The translations under genes and the position numbers were made by a program. A DNA stretch of 11,353 nucleotides, from assembly GCA_018710805.1 (NCBI GenBank), contig DVJG01000214.1, positions 1 to 11,353 on the forward strand. Reading direction: 5' to 3'. Source of the stretch: Candidatus Faecousia faecipullorum. GTDB taxonomy: Bacteria; Bacillota; Clostridia; Oscillospirales; Oscillospiraceae. Below are positions 1 to 6,185 of the stretch, one piece after another (the first letter of the stretch is position 1; every line of letters starts with the position of its first letter). Under the pieces are notes generated by a model. It searched no databases. It was given only the letters and a program-made list of their open reading frames with translations, and was not told the DNA's origin.

Positions 1-221
1 AGAATCTCCGAGGCGTCGTGATAGAGGGCCGCCGCAGCGCAGCGGTCCGGGTCCGGGGCTTCCAGATGGAGAATGTCCCGGCGGATGAGAGCCAGGGCGT
101 GGGCGAGAATCGCCACCTGGAAGCTGTGCTCCGCAATGTTCTCGGAAAAGGTGTTTCGCATAAGGCCCCAGCGGGTGATGTAGCGCATCCGTCCCAGCAG
201 GGCGTAAAATTCGTTTGCCAT
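1..221 (-). CDS. yfbR: YfbR-type HD-domain 5'-deoxynucleotidase (N-terminal part, cut by window edge)
   Basis: The first 73 residues are visible; the rest lies beyond the left edge. They closely follow E. coli YfbR as I know it: a hydrophobic start, then ITRWGLMRN (15-23), then ENIAEHS (27-33) and YHDASE (67-72). H32 and the H68-D69 pair fit the metal ligands of the HD superfamily, and R17-W18 match the substrate-pocket Arg-Trp of YfbR. Known family members are cytoplasmic, metal-dependent and hydrolyse deoxyribonucleoside 5'-monophosphates to deoxynucleoside plus phosphate. The ATG at 221 is chosen because AAAGGAG lies a suitable distance upstream. The gene is 24 nt downstream of the HAD phosphatase and is probably the fourth gene of the dnaD operon. 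The family call is firm; the exact substrate is inferred. Confidence 0.85.
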   Translation of the reverse strand, partial: MANEFYALLGRMRYITRWGLMRNTFSENIAEHSFQVAILAHALALIRRDILHLEAPDPDRCAAAALYHDASEI

Positions 222-245
222 GTTTTCTCCTTTGAAACGATGGAA

Positions 246-896
246 TCAGAGGCCTGACGAAATCAGGGAATCCAGCACCTGGGGAAGCTCCGCAGGGTCC
301 TGGCAGAGGCGGAGGGCTCCTGCTTTTTCCAGGTCCTCCCGGTCCCGGAAGCCCCAGAGCACGGACAGGCAGGGGACGCCGGCGTTTTTCGCCGTCAGCA
401 GGTCCACCTCGCTGTCGCCTACAAAGACGCAGGTGTCCGCGCCGATGGCAGCCAGGGCCTTGCGGACCATGGCGGGGTCGGGCTTTCTGGGGCAGTCAGG
501 GGATTCTCCCAGGGCGAAGATGCCGGGAAATTCCCGGGCGCAGAGAGCCTTCACCGCAGCGTCGGGCTTGTTGGACACAATGGCCAGGGGATACTTCCGG
601 GAAATCTGGGCCAGGGCCTGGGGGATGCCTTCATAGGGACGGGTGAAATGCTGGCAGTGGGCCGTGTAGTAGGGCTTGTAGGTGGCGAGGACGGTCTGCA
701 CTTCCTCCGGGGAAGCTCCCTCCGGAAGGGACAGCCGGATCTGATTTTCCGCCCCGTTTCCCACAAAGCGGCGCAGCTCCGCCAGGGTCCGGCTGGGATA
801 GCCGTGGACCGAGAGTGCATAATTCGTAGCGGCCAGAATGTCCTCCAGGGTGTCCAGGAGGGTGCCGTCCAGATCAAATAAAATTCCGATTTTCAT
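246..896 (-). CDS. HAD-superfamily phosphatase, phosphoglycolate phosphatase (Gph)-like
   Basis: This 216-residue cytoplasmic protein has all four HAD motifs. Motif I is DLDGT at 8-12 (nucleophile D8, acid/base D10). Motif II is SNK at 108-110, motif III is K138 in RKPDP, and motif IV is GDSEVD at 160-165. A helical cap lies between motifs I and II (about 15-90), as in subfamily IA enzymes such as Gph, PpaX and the beta-phosphoglucomutase relatives. The length fits phosphoglycolate phosphatase, which removes 2-phosphoglycolate, including that formed when 3'-phosphoglycolate DNA ends are repaired. Substrate cannot be fixed from sequence; PpaX-like pyrophosphatase or a nucleotidase are alternatives. 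The ATG overlaps the dnaC-like stop as ATGA (893-896), with GGAGA just upstream inside that gene, so translation is probably coupled. Confidence 0.8.
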   Translation of the reverse strand: MKIGILFDLDGTLLDTLEDILAATNYALSVHGYPSRTLAELRRFVGNGAENQIRLSLPEGASPEEVQTVLATYKPYYTAHCQHFTRPYEGIPQALAQISRKYPLAIVSNKPDAAVKALCAREFPGIFALGESPDCPRKPDPAMVRKALAAIGADTCVFVGDSEVDLLTAKNAGVPCLSVLWGFRDREDLEKAGALRLCQDPAELPQVLDSLISSGL

Positions 897-1879
897 AGAC
901 TTCTCCGATTTTTCAGTACCCGGATATCCTCGCCCACAAAAATGAGCTGCTGGAAGCTGCCCTGGAGCCGGGAGGCAATCTGGGGGGAGTACCGGCGGCC
1001 CAGCTCCTCCACATTCAGGTTTGTGGAGATGACCATGGGCTTTCCGGCCAGAATCCGGTCGTTCAGAAGACTGTAGAGAGCCGCCGTGGTGAACTGGCCG
1101 GGCATCTCTGTGCCCAGGTCGTCCAGAATGAGCAGGTCGCAGTCCGTGAATTTGGCGGCCTCCCGGCGGGCATCCTCGCTGGGGCTGAATTTCGCCTGCT
1201 CCAGCTTCGTGAACAGATGGGAGGCGGTTTCATAAATCACGCTGTAGCCCCGGTCGGCGGCAGCCCGGGCCACGCAGGCCGAGAGGAAGGTCTTTCCCAG
1301 GCCCGTGCCTCCGATGAACAGAAGGTTCCCGGAATTGGTGGTAAAGGTCGAGGCGTAGCGGCGGCAATTCTGCAGGGTTTTGTCCATGATTTCCCGGGGG
1401 CTGTGGCCGTATTTGGGGTCATAGCGGTCTGGGTAATAGTCCAGCCGAAACTGATTGAAGGTCTCGTGGCTTCCCGAGAGAATGGAGACCTCCTTTTTCT
1501 GCTCCTGACGGCACAGCTCCCGGAGGCACTCGCACATGGACGTGCCTACATAGCCGCTTCCGCCGCAGATACTGCACACGGGGCTGTCGTCCAGGTAGCC
1601 CTCTTCGAAATTTTCCGCAGCCAGGCGCATCCGCTCCTGCTGAAGCGCCAGATTGTGCAGACGAATGCTCTCCATGGCCTCCCGGCCGTCGGTGCCCTGG
1701 AGAAAGGCCGCCTGGGCTGCCTGGGCCATGGTCCGCCGGAGCTCCATGTCGATCTCCCGAATCCGGGGCACCCGGGCGTAGGCCACGGCCAGATGCTGGC
1801 GGTTTTCGGATTCCCGGTCTTCTTTGGCCTGGGCCAGCCGGGCCCGGGCCCGGCGTACCACTTCTGTGCTGTATGCCAC
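893..1879 (-). CDS. DnaC/DnaI-type AAA+ helicase loader
   Basis: The protein has 328 residues. A charged, helical N-terminal part (1-95) is followed by a four-cysteine cluster (C102, C105, C116, C118), probably zinc-binding like the N-terminal zinc module of Bacillus DnaI. The AAA+ core has Walker A GGTGLGKT (190-197), Walker B LLILDD (249-254), sensor-1-like STN (285-287) and a candidate arginine finger R304 in SRL. Known DnaC/DnaI proteins hold the replicative helicase hexamer and load it on origin or restart DNA in an ATP-controlled way. The start is GTG at 1879: AGGAGG lies 8 nt upstream and is itself encoded in the last codons of the dnaD-like gene, which stops 3 nt before. That arrangement and the DnaD partner support replication initiation over the related IstB transposition ATPases. 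Confidence 0.88.
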   Translation of the reverse strand: MAYSTEVVRRARARLAQAKEDRESENRQHLAVAYARVPRIREIDMELRRTMAQAAQAAFLQGTDGREAMESIRLHNLALQQERMRLAAENFEEGYLDDSPVCSICGGSGYVGTSMCECLRELCRQEQKKEVSILSGSHETFNQFRLDYYPDRYDPKYGHSPREIMDKTLQNCRRYASTFTTNSGNLLFIGGTGLGKTFLSACVARAAADRGYSVIYETASHLFTKLEQAKFSPSEDARREAAKFTDCDLLILDDLGTEMPGQFTTAALYSLLNDRILAGKPMVISTNLNVEELGRRYSPQIASRLQGSFQQLIFVGEDIRVLKNRRSL

Positions 1880-1882
1880 TTG

Positions 1883-2764
1883 TTATCCCTCCTGCAATAG
1901 TTTCGCAATGGCGTCCAGCTCTGCCTGGCCCAGCTCTCCGGACGCACCCTTGGGAACGCCGGCCTTCCGGTCTCCCGTGCGGACTTCCTCTGGGGTCCGC
2001 AGACCTTGCTCGTGCCAGCGCTGCAAAATTTTGTTCATGTAGGCCCAGTTGAGGCCTCCGGTATTCAGACAGGTCCGCTCGTAGGCCAGGGCGTACAGCT
2101 CTTCCTCCATGCCCATGTCCAGCCAGCTCTGGGCGTAGCGCTCCTCGGCGGGGGTGAGATTCCGGCCGTGAATCTGCAGGGTGTTCATGAGCCGGGCCAG
2201 CCGGGAGGCCCGGACGTTCTGGGTGCGGATGTAGGCGGCGGCCTCTTCCACGGTGTCGATGCCCTTTTCCGCCCAGGCGTAGGCCTCCTTCTCAATGGTG
2301 CGGAGAGAGGGATTGCGAAGGCGGCCCTTCTGGCGGGCCCGGTCCTTGCAGTAGCACACCAGTACGGAAATCACATCGGCGGGAAGTCCCAGGTACCGGA
2401 CAAAGCCCAGAAGGATTTTCAGCTCCTCGGTGTTCAGGCTCCGGCCCAGAAGCCGCTGGATTTCCCCATAGAGGCTCTGGAAGGAATTTTCGTGTTCCAT
2501 GGCCTCCATGACGTCCTGCTCGGAGTAGGCGGGGCGCTCTCCGGGGGCAAAGCTGCCGGGGCGGTCCTGGGAGATGAGCCCCAGCTGGCGCAGGGTTGCC
2601 CCGGCGCAGCCTAAGCGGGAGGCGTTCATCTGCAAATCCTCTCCGGCGTCTTTCAGGGGGTTTCCGCTTTTTAAGTAGAGATAGAGAAGCGCCGCGTCGG
2701 GACTGGCGGCGCCAAGGAGACGTTTTACGTCGCCCTGGGAAAGCTTAATGGATTCACTGAGCAT
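1883..2764 (-). CDS. DnaD/DnaB-family replication initiation protein
   Basis: The protein has 293 residues. An N-terminal winged-helix-like region (about 5-65, LSQGDVKRLLG onward) is followed by two helical DnaD-type domains, roughly 95-182 and 186-262. The second carries the family's C-terminal signature form, GLNWAYMNKILQRW (237-250), comparable to the YIxxILxxW motif of DnaD. In Bacillus, DnaD and DnaB act as DNA-remodelling scaffolds that bring DnaI and the helicase to DnaA-bound origins. The immediately following loader gene fits that role. I choose ATG at 2764, not the in-frame TTG at 2779, because GAGGA lies 6 nt before the ATG and nothing comparable precedes the TTG. It is the first gene after the promoter at 2797-2825. 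Which B. subtilis protein, DnaD or DnaB, is the closer counterpart is not decided. Confidence 0.85.
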   Translation of the reverse strand: MLSESIKLSQGDVKRLLGAASPDAALLYLYLKSGNPLKDAGEDLQMNASRLGCAGATLRQLGLISQDRPGSFAPGERPAYSEQDVMEAMEHENSFQSLYGEIQRLLGRSLNTEELKILLGFVRYLGLPADVISVLVCYCKDRARQKGRLRNPSLRTIEKEAYAWAEKGIDTVEEAAAYIRTQNVRASRLARLMNTLQIHGRNLTPAEERYAQSWLDMGMEEELYALAYERTCLNTGGLNWAYMNKILQRWHEQGLRTPEEVRTGDRKAGVPKGASGELGQAELDAIAKLLQEG

Positions 2765-2796
2765 GGGATGTCCTCGCAAATTTCGCTGTTTTTCTC

Positions 2797-2825
2797 ATTA
2801 TAGCACAACTTCCGCCCCAGGACAA
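2797..2825 (-). promoter_or_regulatory. Sigma-A promoter of the dnaD-dnaC-gph-yfbR operon
   Basis: Reading the minus strand, -35 TTGTCC (2825-2820), a 17-nt spacer and -10 TATAAT (2802-2797) are present. The -10 is preceded by TGC, giving an extended -10. Transcription should begin near 2790, leaving a 5' leader of about 26 nt before the ATG at 2764. The stretch 2826-2886, between this promoter and the transporter terminator, shows no other structure I can support. Confidence 0.8.
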
Positions 2826-2886
2826 CGGCGAACCCCAGGAGAATTTCGGAAAAAACGGAAATCATTTTCACGCGGCGTGAGAAGCG

Positions 2887-2924
2887 GCCCGAAAAAAGCG
2901 CCGCCGGAATGTTCCGGCGGCGCT
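2887..2924 (-). terminator. Intrinsic terminator of the ABC transporter operon
   Basis: A perfect 13-bp inverted repeat (2897-2909 with 2912-2924; arm AGCGCCGCCGGAA on the plus strand) begins 12 nt after the ATPase stop codon. On the minus strand the GC-rich stem is followed directly by six T residues (2897-2892), the standard Rho-independent layout. The A/T pairs at the tip probably open to give a 4- to 6-nt loop. It insulates the transporter operon from the dnaD promoter, which starts about 65 bp further on. Confidence 0.9.
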
Positions 2925-2936
2925 GGGGCAAAGTTA

Positions 2937-3731
2937 TCAGGACAGCACCATCTTGTCGCTGACTTCATCGGAGCCGGAGGCTTCGCTGAAGAGGTCCAGC
3001 AGGTGCTCCACGGTGAGCTTTTTCTTCTCCTCCCCGGCCACGTCCACCAGGATGTGGCCCTCGCACATCATAATGAGACGGTTGCCGTAGTTGATGGCGT
3101 CGCGCATATTGTGGGTAATCATCAGGGTGGTCAGATGGCTCTTTTCCACAATGCGCTGGGTGGCGGAGAGGACCTTAGCGGCGGTTTTGGGGTCCAGGGC
3201 GGCGGTGTGCTCGTCCAGAAGCAGGAGCTTCGGCTGCTGCAGGGTGGCCATGAGCAGGGTCAGAGCCTGACGCTGGCCGCCGGAGAGCAGACCCACCTTG
3301 GCGGTGAGGCGGTTCTCCAATCCCAGGTCCAGGATTTTCAGCTGTTCCCGGTAGTTTTCCCGGTCGGCCTTGGTGATGCCGGGGACCAGGGTCCGGCTTT
3401 GCCCCCGGCGGGCAGCCAGGGCCAGATTCTCTTCGATCTGCATGGTGGCGGCGGTGCCCATCATGGGGTCCTGGAACACCCGGCCAATGTACTTGGCCCG
3501 CTTGTACTCAGGCAGGTTTGTCACATCCACGCCGCCGATGGTGATTTTTCCCGAATCCACCGGGAAGACGCCGGCAATGGCGTTGAGCATAGTGGACTTT
3601 CCCGCGCCGTTGCCGCCGATGACGGTGACGAAATCTCCCTCGTTCATGGTAAGGCTCAGGCACTGCAGTGCCACCTTTTCGTTGACGGTGCCGGGATTGA
3701 AGGTTTTCCAGACGTTTTCAATTTTAAGCAT
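2937..3731 (-). CDS. ABC importer ATP-binding protein (TrpX-type amino-acid system)
   Basis: The protein has 264 residues and is a single nucleotide-binding domain. Walker A is GGNGAGKST (39-47), the Q-loop glutamine is Q87, the signature is LSGGQRQ (149-155), Walker B is LLLLDE (169-174) and the switch histidine is H207. The DEHTAALDP sequence (173-181), with His in place of the more common Pro/Ala after DE, is what I expect in ATPases paired with PF04392-type binding proteins. It acts on the cytoplasmic face and drives uptake through the neighbouring permease. The start is ATG at 3731: AAGGAGG stands 6 nt upstream, and the first residues (MLKIENVWKTF) fit the family. The open frame continues upstream only through permease sequence. 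The 8-nt overlap with the permease stop suggests translational coupling. The terminator at 2887-2924 follows. Confidence 0.9.
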   Translation of the reverse strand: MLKIENVWKTFNPGTVNEKVALQCLSLTMNEGDFVTVIGGNGAGKSTMLNAIAGVFPVDSGKITIGGVDVTNLPEYKRAKYIGRVFQDPMMGTAATMQIEENLALAARRGQSRTLVPGITKADRENYREQLKILDLGLENRLTAKVGLLSGGQRQALTLLMATLQQPKLLLLDEHTAALDPKTAAKVLSATQRIVEKSHLTTLMITHNMRDAINYGNRLIMMCEGHILVDVAGEEKKKLTVEHLLDLFSEASGSDEVSDKMVLS

Positions 3732-4659
3732 GGCGAGCCTCCTTGGGTTTTCTACGGGAGGCCGTCTCCCGCCAGTAGGGCACTGCCAGGAACAGGGCCA
3801 CAATGAGGGCGGAGATCAGCTTCATGTAGTTGGTGTTGATTTTCAGGGTGCTGATGACGAACTGGATGACCAGATAGTAGACAATGGCGCCCAGGGAAAC
3901 GGCCAGCAGTTTCAGTGCGAAGTTGTGGAAAATCTTGCTGAAAAGGCCCTCGCCGATGATGATGGCGGCAAGGCCGATGACAATGGCGCCCCGGCCCATG
4001 TTGATGTCGGCGTAGCCGTTGTACTGGCTCAGCATGGCGGCGGACAGGGCTACCAGACCATTGGAAATGGCAAGGCCAAGGACCTTGTTGAAATTGGTGT
4101 TGATGCCCTGGGCCCGGGCCATATGGGCGTTGGCGCCGGTGGCCCGGATGGAGCAGCCCAGCTCCGTGCCGAAGAACCAGTACAGAACGGCGATGGTGAG
4201 AACCGTGGCGACGCCCACCACGAAGATGGGGTGCTGGATAAAGGGCCGGGTGCCCTTCTGGACGTCCTGGAGATACCGCAGGGACACCAGAAGCTTGTAG
4301 TTATTGACGTTCAGGGCGATGTTGGCCTTCATGTCCATAATGGCGAGATTCACGGACCAGAGACCCAGCTGGGTCAGAATGCCGGACAGAATGGCGGGGA
4401 TGCCGCACTTGGTGTGGAAAAAACCCGTAGCCAGGCCCGTCAATAGTCCCGCCAGAGCGGCACAGAGCATGGCGACCCAGACGCTGTATCCGGCGGTGAC
4501 CATGACCACGCAGACCGCGCCGCCGGTTGCAAAGGAGCCGTCCACGGTCAGGTCAGCGATGTCCAGAAGCTTATAGGTGATGTAGACGCCGATGGCCATG
4601 ATGCCCCAGATGAGACCCTGGGAAACTGCACCGGGCAGGGCGCTCCAGAAATTTGCCAT
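3724..4659 (-). CDS. ABC importer permease (branched-chain amino-acid permease type, PF02653-like)
   Basis: This 311-residue integral membrane protein has about eight hydrophobic segments; the clearest are near 15-32, 45-80, 88-108, 143-163, 195-211, 226-239, 248-270 and 278-295. The cytoplasmic loop at 168-187 (GCSIRATGANAHMARAQGIN) matches the conserved coupling loop of BPD_transp_2 permeases, the contact point for the ATPase. The early segment YKLLDIADLTVDGSF (29-43) is typical of the permease paired with TrpX-like binding proteins. I choose ATG at 4659, with GGAGG about 10 nt upstream. The same frame stays open to 4902, but that extension is repeat sequence of the MITE-like element and is not protein-like. 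The C-terminus is basic. It probably forms a homodimeric channel. Confidence 0.88.
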   Translation of the reverse strand: MANFWSALPGAVSQGLIWGIMAIGVYITYKLLDIADLTVDGSFATGGAVCVVMVTAGYSVWVAMLCAALAGLLTGLATGFFHTKCGIPAILSGILTQLGLWSVNLAIMDMKANIALNVNNYKLLVSLRYLQDVQKGTRPFIQHPIFVVGVATVLTIAVLYWFFGTELGCSIRATGANAHMARAQGINTNFNKVLGLAISNGLVALSAAMLSQYNGYADINMGRGAIVIGLAAIIIGEGLFSKIFHNFALKLLAVSLGAIVYYLVIQFVISTLKINTNYMKLISALIVALFLAVPYWRETASRRKPKEARHA

Positions 4660-4701
4660 AAAGAAAAATCCTCCATGTGGGAAATTAGAAACATTTACTG
4701 T

Positions 4702-4725
4702 AGGGGAGGGACTTATCCCTCCTCT
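4702..4725. repeat. Tip hairpin of the left terminal repeat
   Basis: A 9-bp stem (4702-4710 with 4717-4725, one G-T pair) encloses a 6-nt loop. A diverged copy of the same hairpin, in inverted orientation, lies at 4929-4952 in the right repeat. The same 19-nt core recurs with three substitutions at 9947-9965 between argG and argH. Confidence 0.7.
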
Positions 4726-4787
4726 CAGACTGTCGAAAAACCCCTTGCGGGCTTTTCCGACAAACTTTGGCAGCCTGCTGCGTGCAT

Positions 4788-4814
4788 AATTTGTCCCCCA
4801 GTGGGGGGCAAATT
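4788..4814. repeat. Inverted repeat in the element core
   Basis: AATTTGTCCCCCA (4788-4800) and TGGGGGGCAAATT (4802-4814) are symmetric around position 4801 with one wobble pair. It is likely to form a hairpin in the transcript between the binding-protein and permease cistrons. Confidence 0.7.
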
Positions 4815-4836
4815 CCACACTTGCAGTCTGAGATGT

Positions 4837-4869
4837 GTTTTCTGCCAGGTACACGCCCCGGCAGAAAAC
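4837..4869. repeat. Perfect 10-bp inverted repeat in the element core
   Basis: GTTTTCTGCC (4837-4846) and GGCAGAAAAC (4860-4869) are exact reverse complements separated by 13 nt. There is no T-tract on either side in a position expected for a terminator, so it looks like structural repeat sequence. Confidence 0.75.
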
Positions 4870-4882
4870 GGATTGGACTCTA

Positions 4883-4903
4883 TTTGCCGCCAATGGCGGC
4901 AAA
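4883..4903. repeat. Perfect 9-bp inverted repeat in the element core
   Basis: TTTGCCGCC (4883-4891) and GGCGGCAAA (4895-4903) flank a 3-nt AAT loop. The nearby A-tract on the minus strand (4920-4915) lies upstream of the stem in the direction of transcription, so this is not an intrinsic terminator for the operon. Confidence 0.75.
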
Positions 4904-4979
4904 CTCTGCGAGGCTTTTTTGACAAGCTGAGGGGAGAAATTGATCCCTCCTCTGCATTATGCCAGGAATGGGAAAAGAC

Positions 4980-5012
4980 ACGCCGAGGCGAGGCGGCGTT
5001 TGCCGTCTCGCC
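4980..5012 (-). promoter_or_regulatory. Hairpin(s) just after the binding-protein gene: weak terminator, processing or mRNA-protection site
   Basis: An 11-bp GC-rich stem (4987-4997 with 5002-5012, one G-U pair, loop 4998-5001) starts 23 nt after the lipoprotein stop codon. A competing 6-bp stem (4980-4985 with 4994-4999) shares one arm and is followed on the minus strand by GTCTTTTCC. No strong T-tract exists, so full termination is unlikely. A 3'-end stabiliser or partial terminator that raises binding-protein output over permease and ATPase is common in ABC operons and is my inference. Confidence 0.45.
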
Positions 5013-5034
5013 CGGTGATGCACTTGTGGAAGAA

Positions 5035-6000
5035 TCAGGCGATGGGCTCGTAGCCGGGAAGCGGCGTGATGCCCAGGGCCTCGCAGTTAGCGGCGCAGTA
5101 TTTGGGGGTCTGCTTGTCCACATAGCCGATGGGCATGGTGGAAATGTCAGCCTCACCCTTTAGAATCTGTGCGGCCATTTCCGCGGTCTTGACGCCCAGG
5201 TCGTAGTAGTTGATGGACAGGGTGGCAATGCCGCAGCCCTTGCAGATGCCCTCTTCACCGGCAATGACGGGGATTCCCGCAGGCTGGCAGATATTGTTGA
5301 CGGTCTCTGCGTAGCTGGCAACGGTGTTGTCCGTGGGGACGTAAATGACGTCGGAGTTGTCAGCGGCGGTCTGGGCCACGGAGGCCATGTCGTTGGAGTC
5401 GGAGAAGGGGTACTGGGTGCAGGTAAGGCCCATCTCTTCCAGGTACTTCTGGACCGTATCCACCTGGTACTGGGAATTGGACTCGGCGGAGCAGTACAGA
5501 AGGCCCACGGTCTTGGCGTCGGGGCACCAGTCCTTCACCATTTTGGCCTGGAGGTCCAGAGGCGCCAGGTCGGAGGTGCCGGAGATGTTGCCGCCAACGG
5601 TGCCGTTAAAGTTCTCAATGCCCATGGCCACGCCGTACTCGGTGATGGAGGTGCCCAGAATGGGGATGTCTCCCGTGGCGGCAGCGGCGGCCTGAAGGGC
5701 CGGGGTGGCGTTTGCCAGAATCAGGTCCACGTTGGCGGAGACAAAGGCATTGGCAATGGTTGCACAGGCGTTCTGGTCGTTGGAGGCGTTCTGGAGGTCA
5801 AAGGTCACATTGTCTGCGCCCAGAAGCTCCGTAAGCTTGTCCATGAATCCCTGGGTAGCGGCATCCAGGGCCGGGTGCTGGACCAGCTGGCAGATACCCA
5901 CGGTGAATTTTCCATCCTCAGCGGGGGCGCTTTCTGCGCCGCAGGCGGCCAGGGCCAGGACCATTGCCATAGCCAGGACCAGGGAAAGCATCTTTTTCAT
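5035..6000 (-). CDS. ABC importer substrate-binding lipoprotein (TrpX-like, PF04392)
   Basis: The 321-residue precursor has a lipoprotein signal: MKK, a hydrophobic stretch (4-17) and lipobox LAAC with lipidated C20. A short acidic linker leads to a two-lobe type I binding fold. The start of the mature domain, FTVGICQLVQHPALDAATQGF (32-52), and VPTDNTVAS (221-229) are characteristic of the PF04392 family. Members I recall with known ligands bind aromatic amino acids such as L-Trp or L-Phe, so an aromatic amino acid is the best guess here, not shown by the sequence. Cysteines C253, C256, C302 and C306 are numerous for an exported protein. ATG at 6000 is chosen because it begins the signal peptide and AAGGAG lies about 10 nt upstream; a GTG at 6039 in frame would spoil the signal. 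It is first in the operon. Confidence 0.88.
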   Translation of the reverse strand: MKKMLSLVLAMAMVLALAACGAESAPAEDGKFTVGICQLVQHPALDAATQGFMDKLTELLGADNVTFDLQNASNDQNACATIANAFVSANVDLILANATPALQAAAAATGDIPILGTSITEYGVAMGIENFNGTVGGNISGTSDLAPLDLQAKMVKDWCPDAKTVGLLYCSAESNSQYQVDTVQKYLEEMGLTCTQYPFSDSNDMASVAQTAADNSDVIYVPTDNTVASYAETVNNICQPAGIPVIAGEEGICKGCGIATLSINYYDLGVKTAEMAAQILKGEADISTMPIGYVDKQTPKYCAANCEALGITPLPGYEPIA

Positions 6001-6030
6001 AGTCTCTTCTCTCCTTCTGAATTTGTGTTC

Positions 6031-6048
6031 CGTGCACACTTGTGCGCG
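6031..6048. promoter_or_regulatory. Near-palindrome in the 5' leader of the transporter operon (possible operator)
   Basis: CGTGCACACTTGTGCGCG is almost its own reverse complement: seven of the nine symmetric base pairs match, and GCACA/TGTGC are exact arms. It lies about 16-33 nt downstream of the predicted transcription start and before the Shine-Dalgarno. A repressor operator or a small leader hairpin is possible. I cannot assign a regulator. Confidence 0.35.
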
Positions 6049-6070
6049 TGCGGAGAACTAATGTTCCCCT

Positions 6071-6099
6071 ACTATAACACTGATTTTTGGGTACGTCAA
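6071..6099 (-). promoter_or_regulatory. Sigma-A promoter of the ABC transporter operon
   Basis: On the minus strand, -35 TTGACG (6099-6094), a 17-nt spacer and -10 TATAGT (6076-6071) are present. Transcription should start near 6064, giving a leader of about 64 nt. That leader is too short for a T-box. It lies 95-115 bp after the stop of the VWA gene, so the transporter is a separate unit even though no clear terminator is seen in 6100-6185. Confidence 0.82.
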
Positions 6100-6185
6100 C
6101 TAAAAAATCACAATTTCTCAAGAGAGGTGAAGAATCGGCTCCAAAATGCGGCCCGACTGTGAAAAAGCACCGAAAACGCCGCAGA

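Larger units (their letters stand above)
4696..4959. mobile_element. MITE-like element with ~52-bp imperfect terminal inverted repeats
   Basis: The ends are imperfect inverted repeats: plus-strand 4696-4748 against the reverse complement of 4908-4959. About 38 of 53 aligned positions agree by eye, with one gap. The two ends read TACTGTAGGGGAGGGA and TAATGCAGAGGAGGGA inward, so each boundary carries TA, a target duplication typical of Tc1/mariner-IS630-type elements and their MITEs. The ~160 bp core has no credible gene. It holds hairpins at 4731-4762, 4788-4814, 4837-4869 and 4883-4903. The element lies between the binding-protein and permease genes and is transcribed with them. With ~72% identity between ends it looks old. 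Alternatively it is a static intergenic repeat that never moved by transposase. Confidence 0.65.

Noticed and set aside
893..1879. IstB-type transposition ATPase instead of a helicase loader
   Set aside because: There is no adjacent IstA transposase, and the four-cysteine module plus the upstream DnaD-like gene match the DnaI/DnaC loader arrangement.
2748..4446. Long plus-strand open frames opposite the transporter ATPase and permease
   Set aside because: They are composed of low-complexity His/Gln/Gly/Val-rich sequence typical of shadow frames and lie over well-supported minus-strand genes.
4660..4902. N-terminal extension of the permease through the repeat element
   Set aside because: The in-frame sequence is encoded by hairpin repeats, lacks membrane-protein character, and the ATG at 4659 has a good ribosome-binding site and a family-like start.
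4696..4959. CRISPR array or tRNA-like gene, suggested by repeated hairpins and cloverleaf pairing
   Set aside because: There are no regularly spaced direct repeats with unique spacers. The pairing lacks tRNA landmarks such as a T-loop GTTC and a 7-bp acceptor stem with standard arm sizes.
4725..5163. Possible small proteins on either strand in the lipoprotein-permease gap
   Set aside because: The frames run through inverted repeats and overlap the end of the lipoprotein gene. No convincing ribosome-binding site or protein-like pattern was found.
6001..6070. T-box riboswitch upstream of the TrpX-like operon
   Set aside because: The leader predicted from the clear promoter is about 64 nt. This is too short for a T-box, and no specifier-loop or antiterminator bulge sequence was seen.
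6100..6185. Terminator for the moxR-VWA operon
   Set aside because: Short T-runs are present on the minus strand after the VWA stop, but I could not find a stable stem in front of them.
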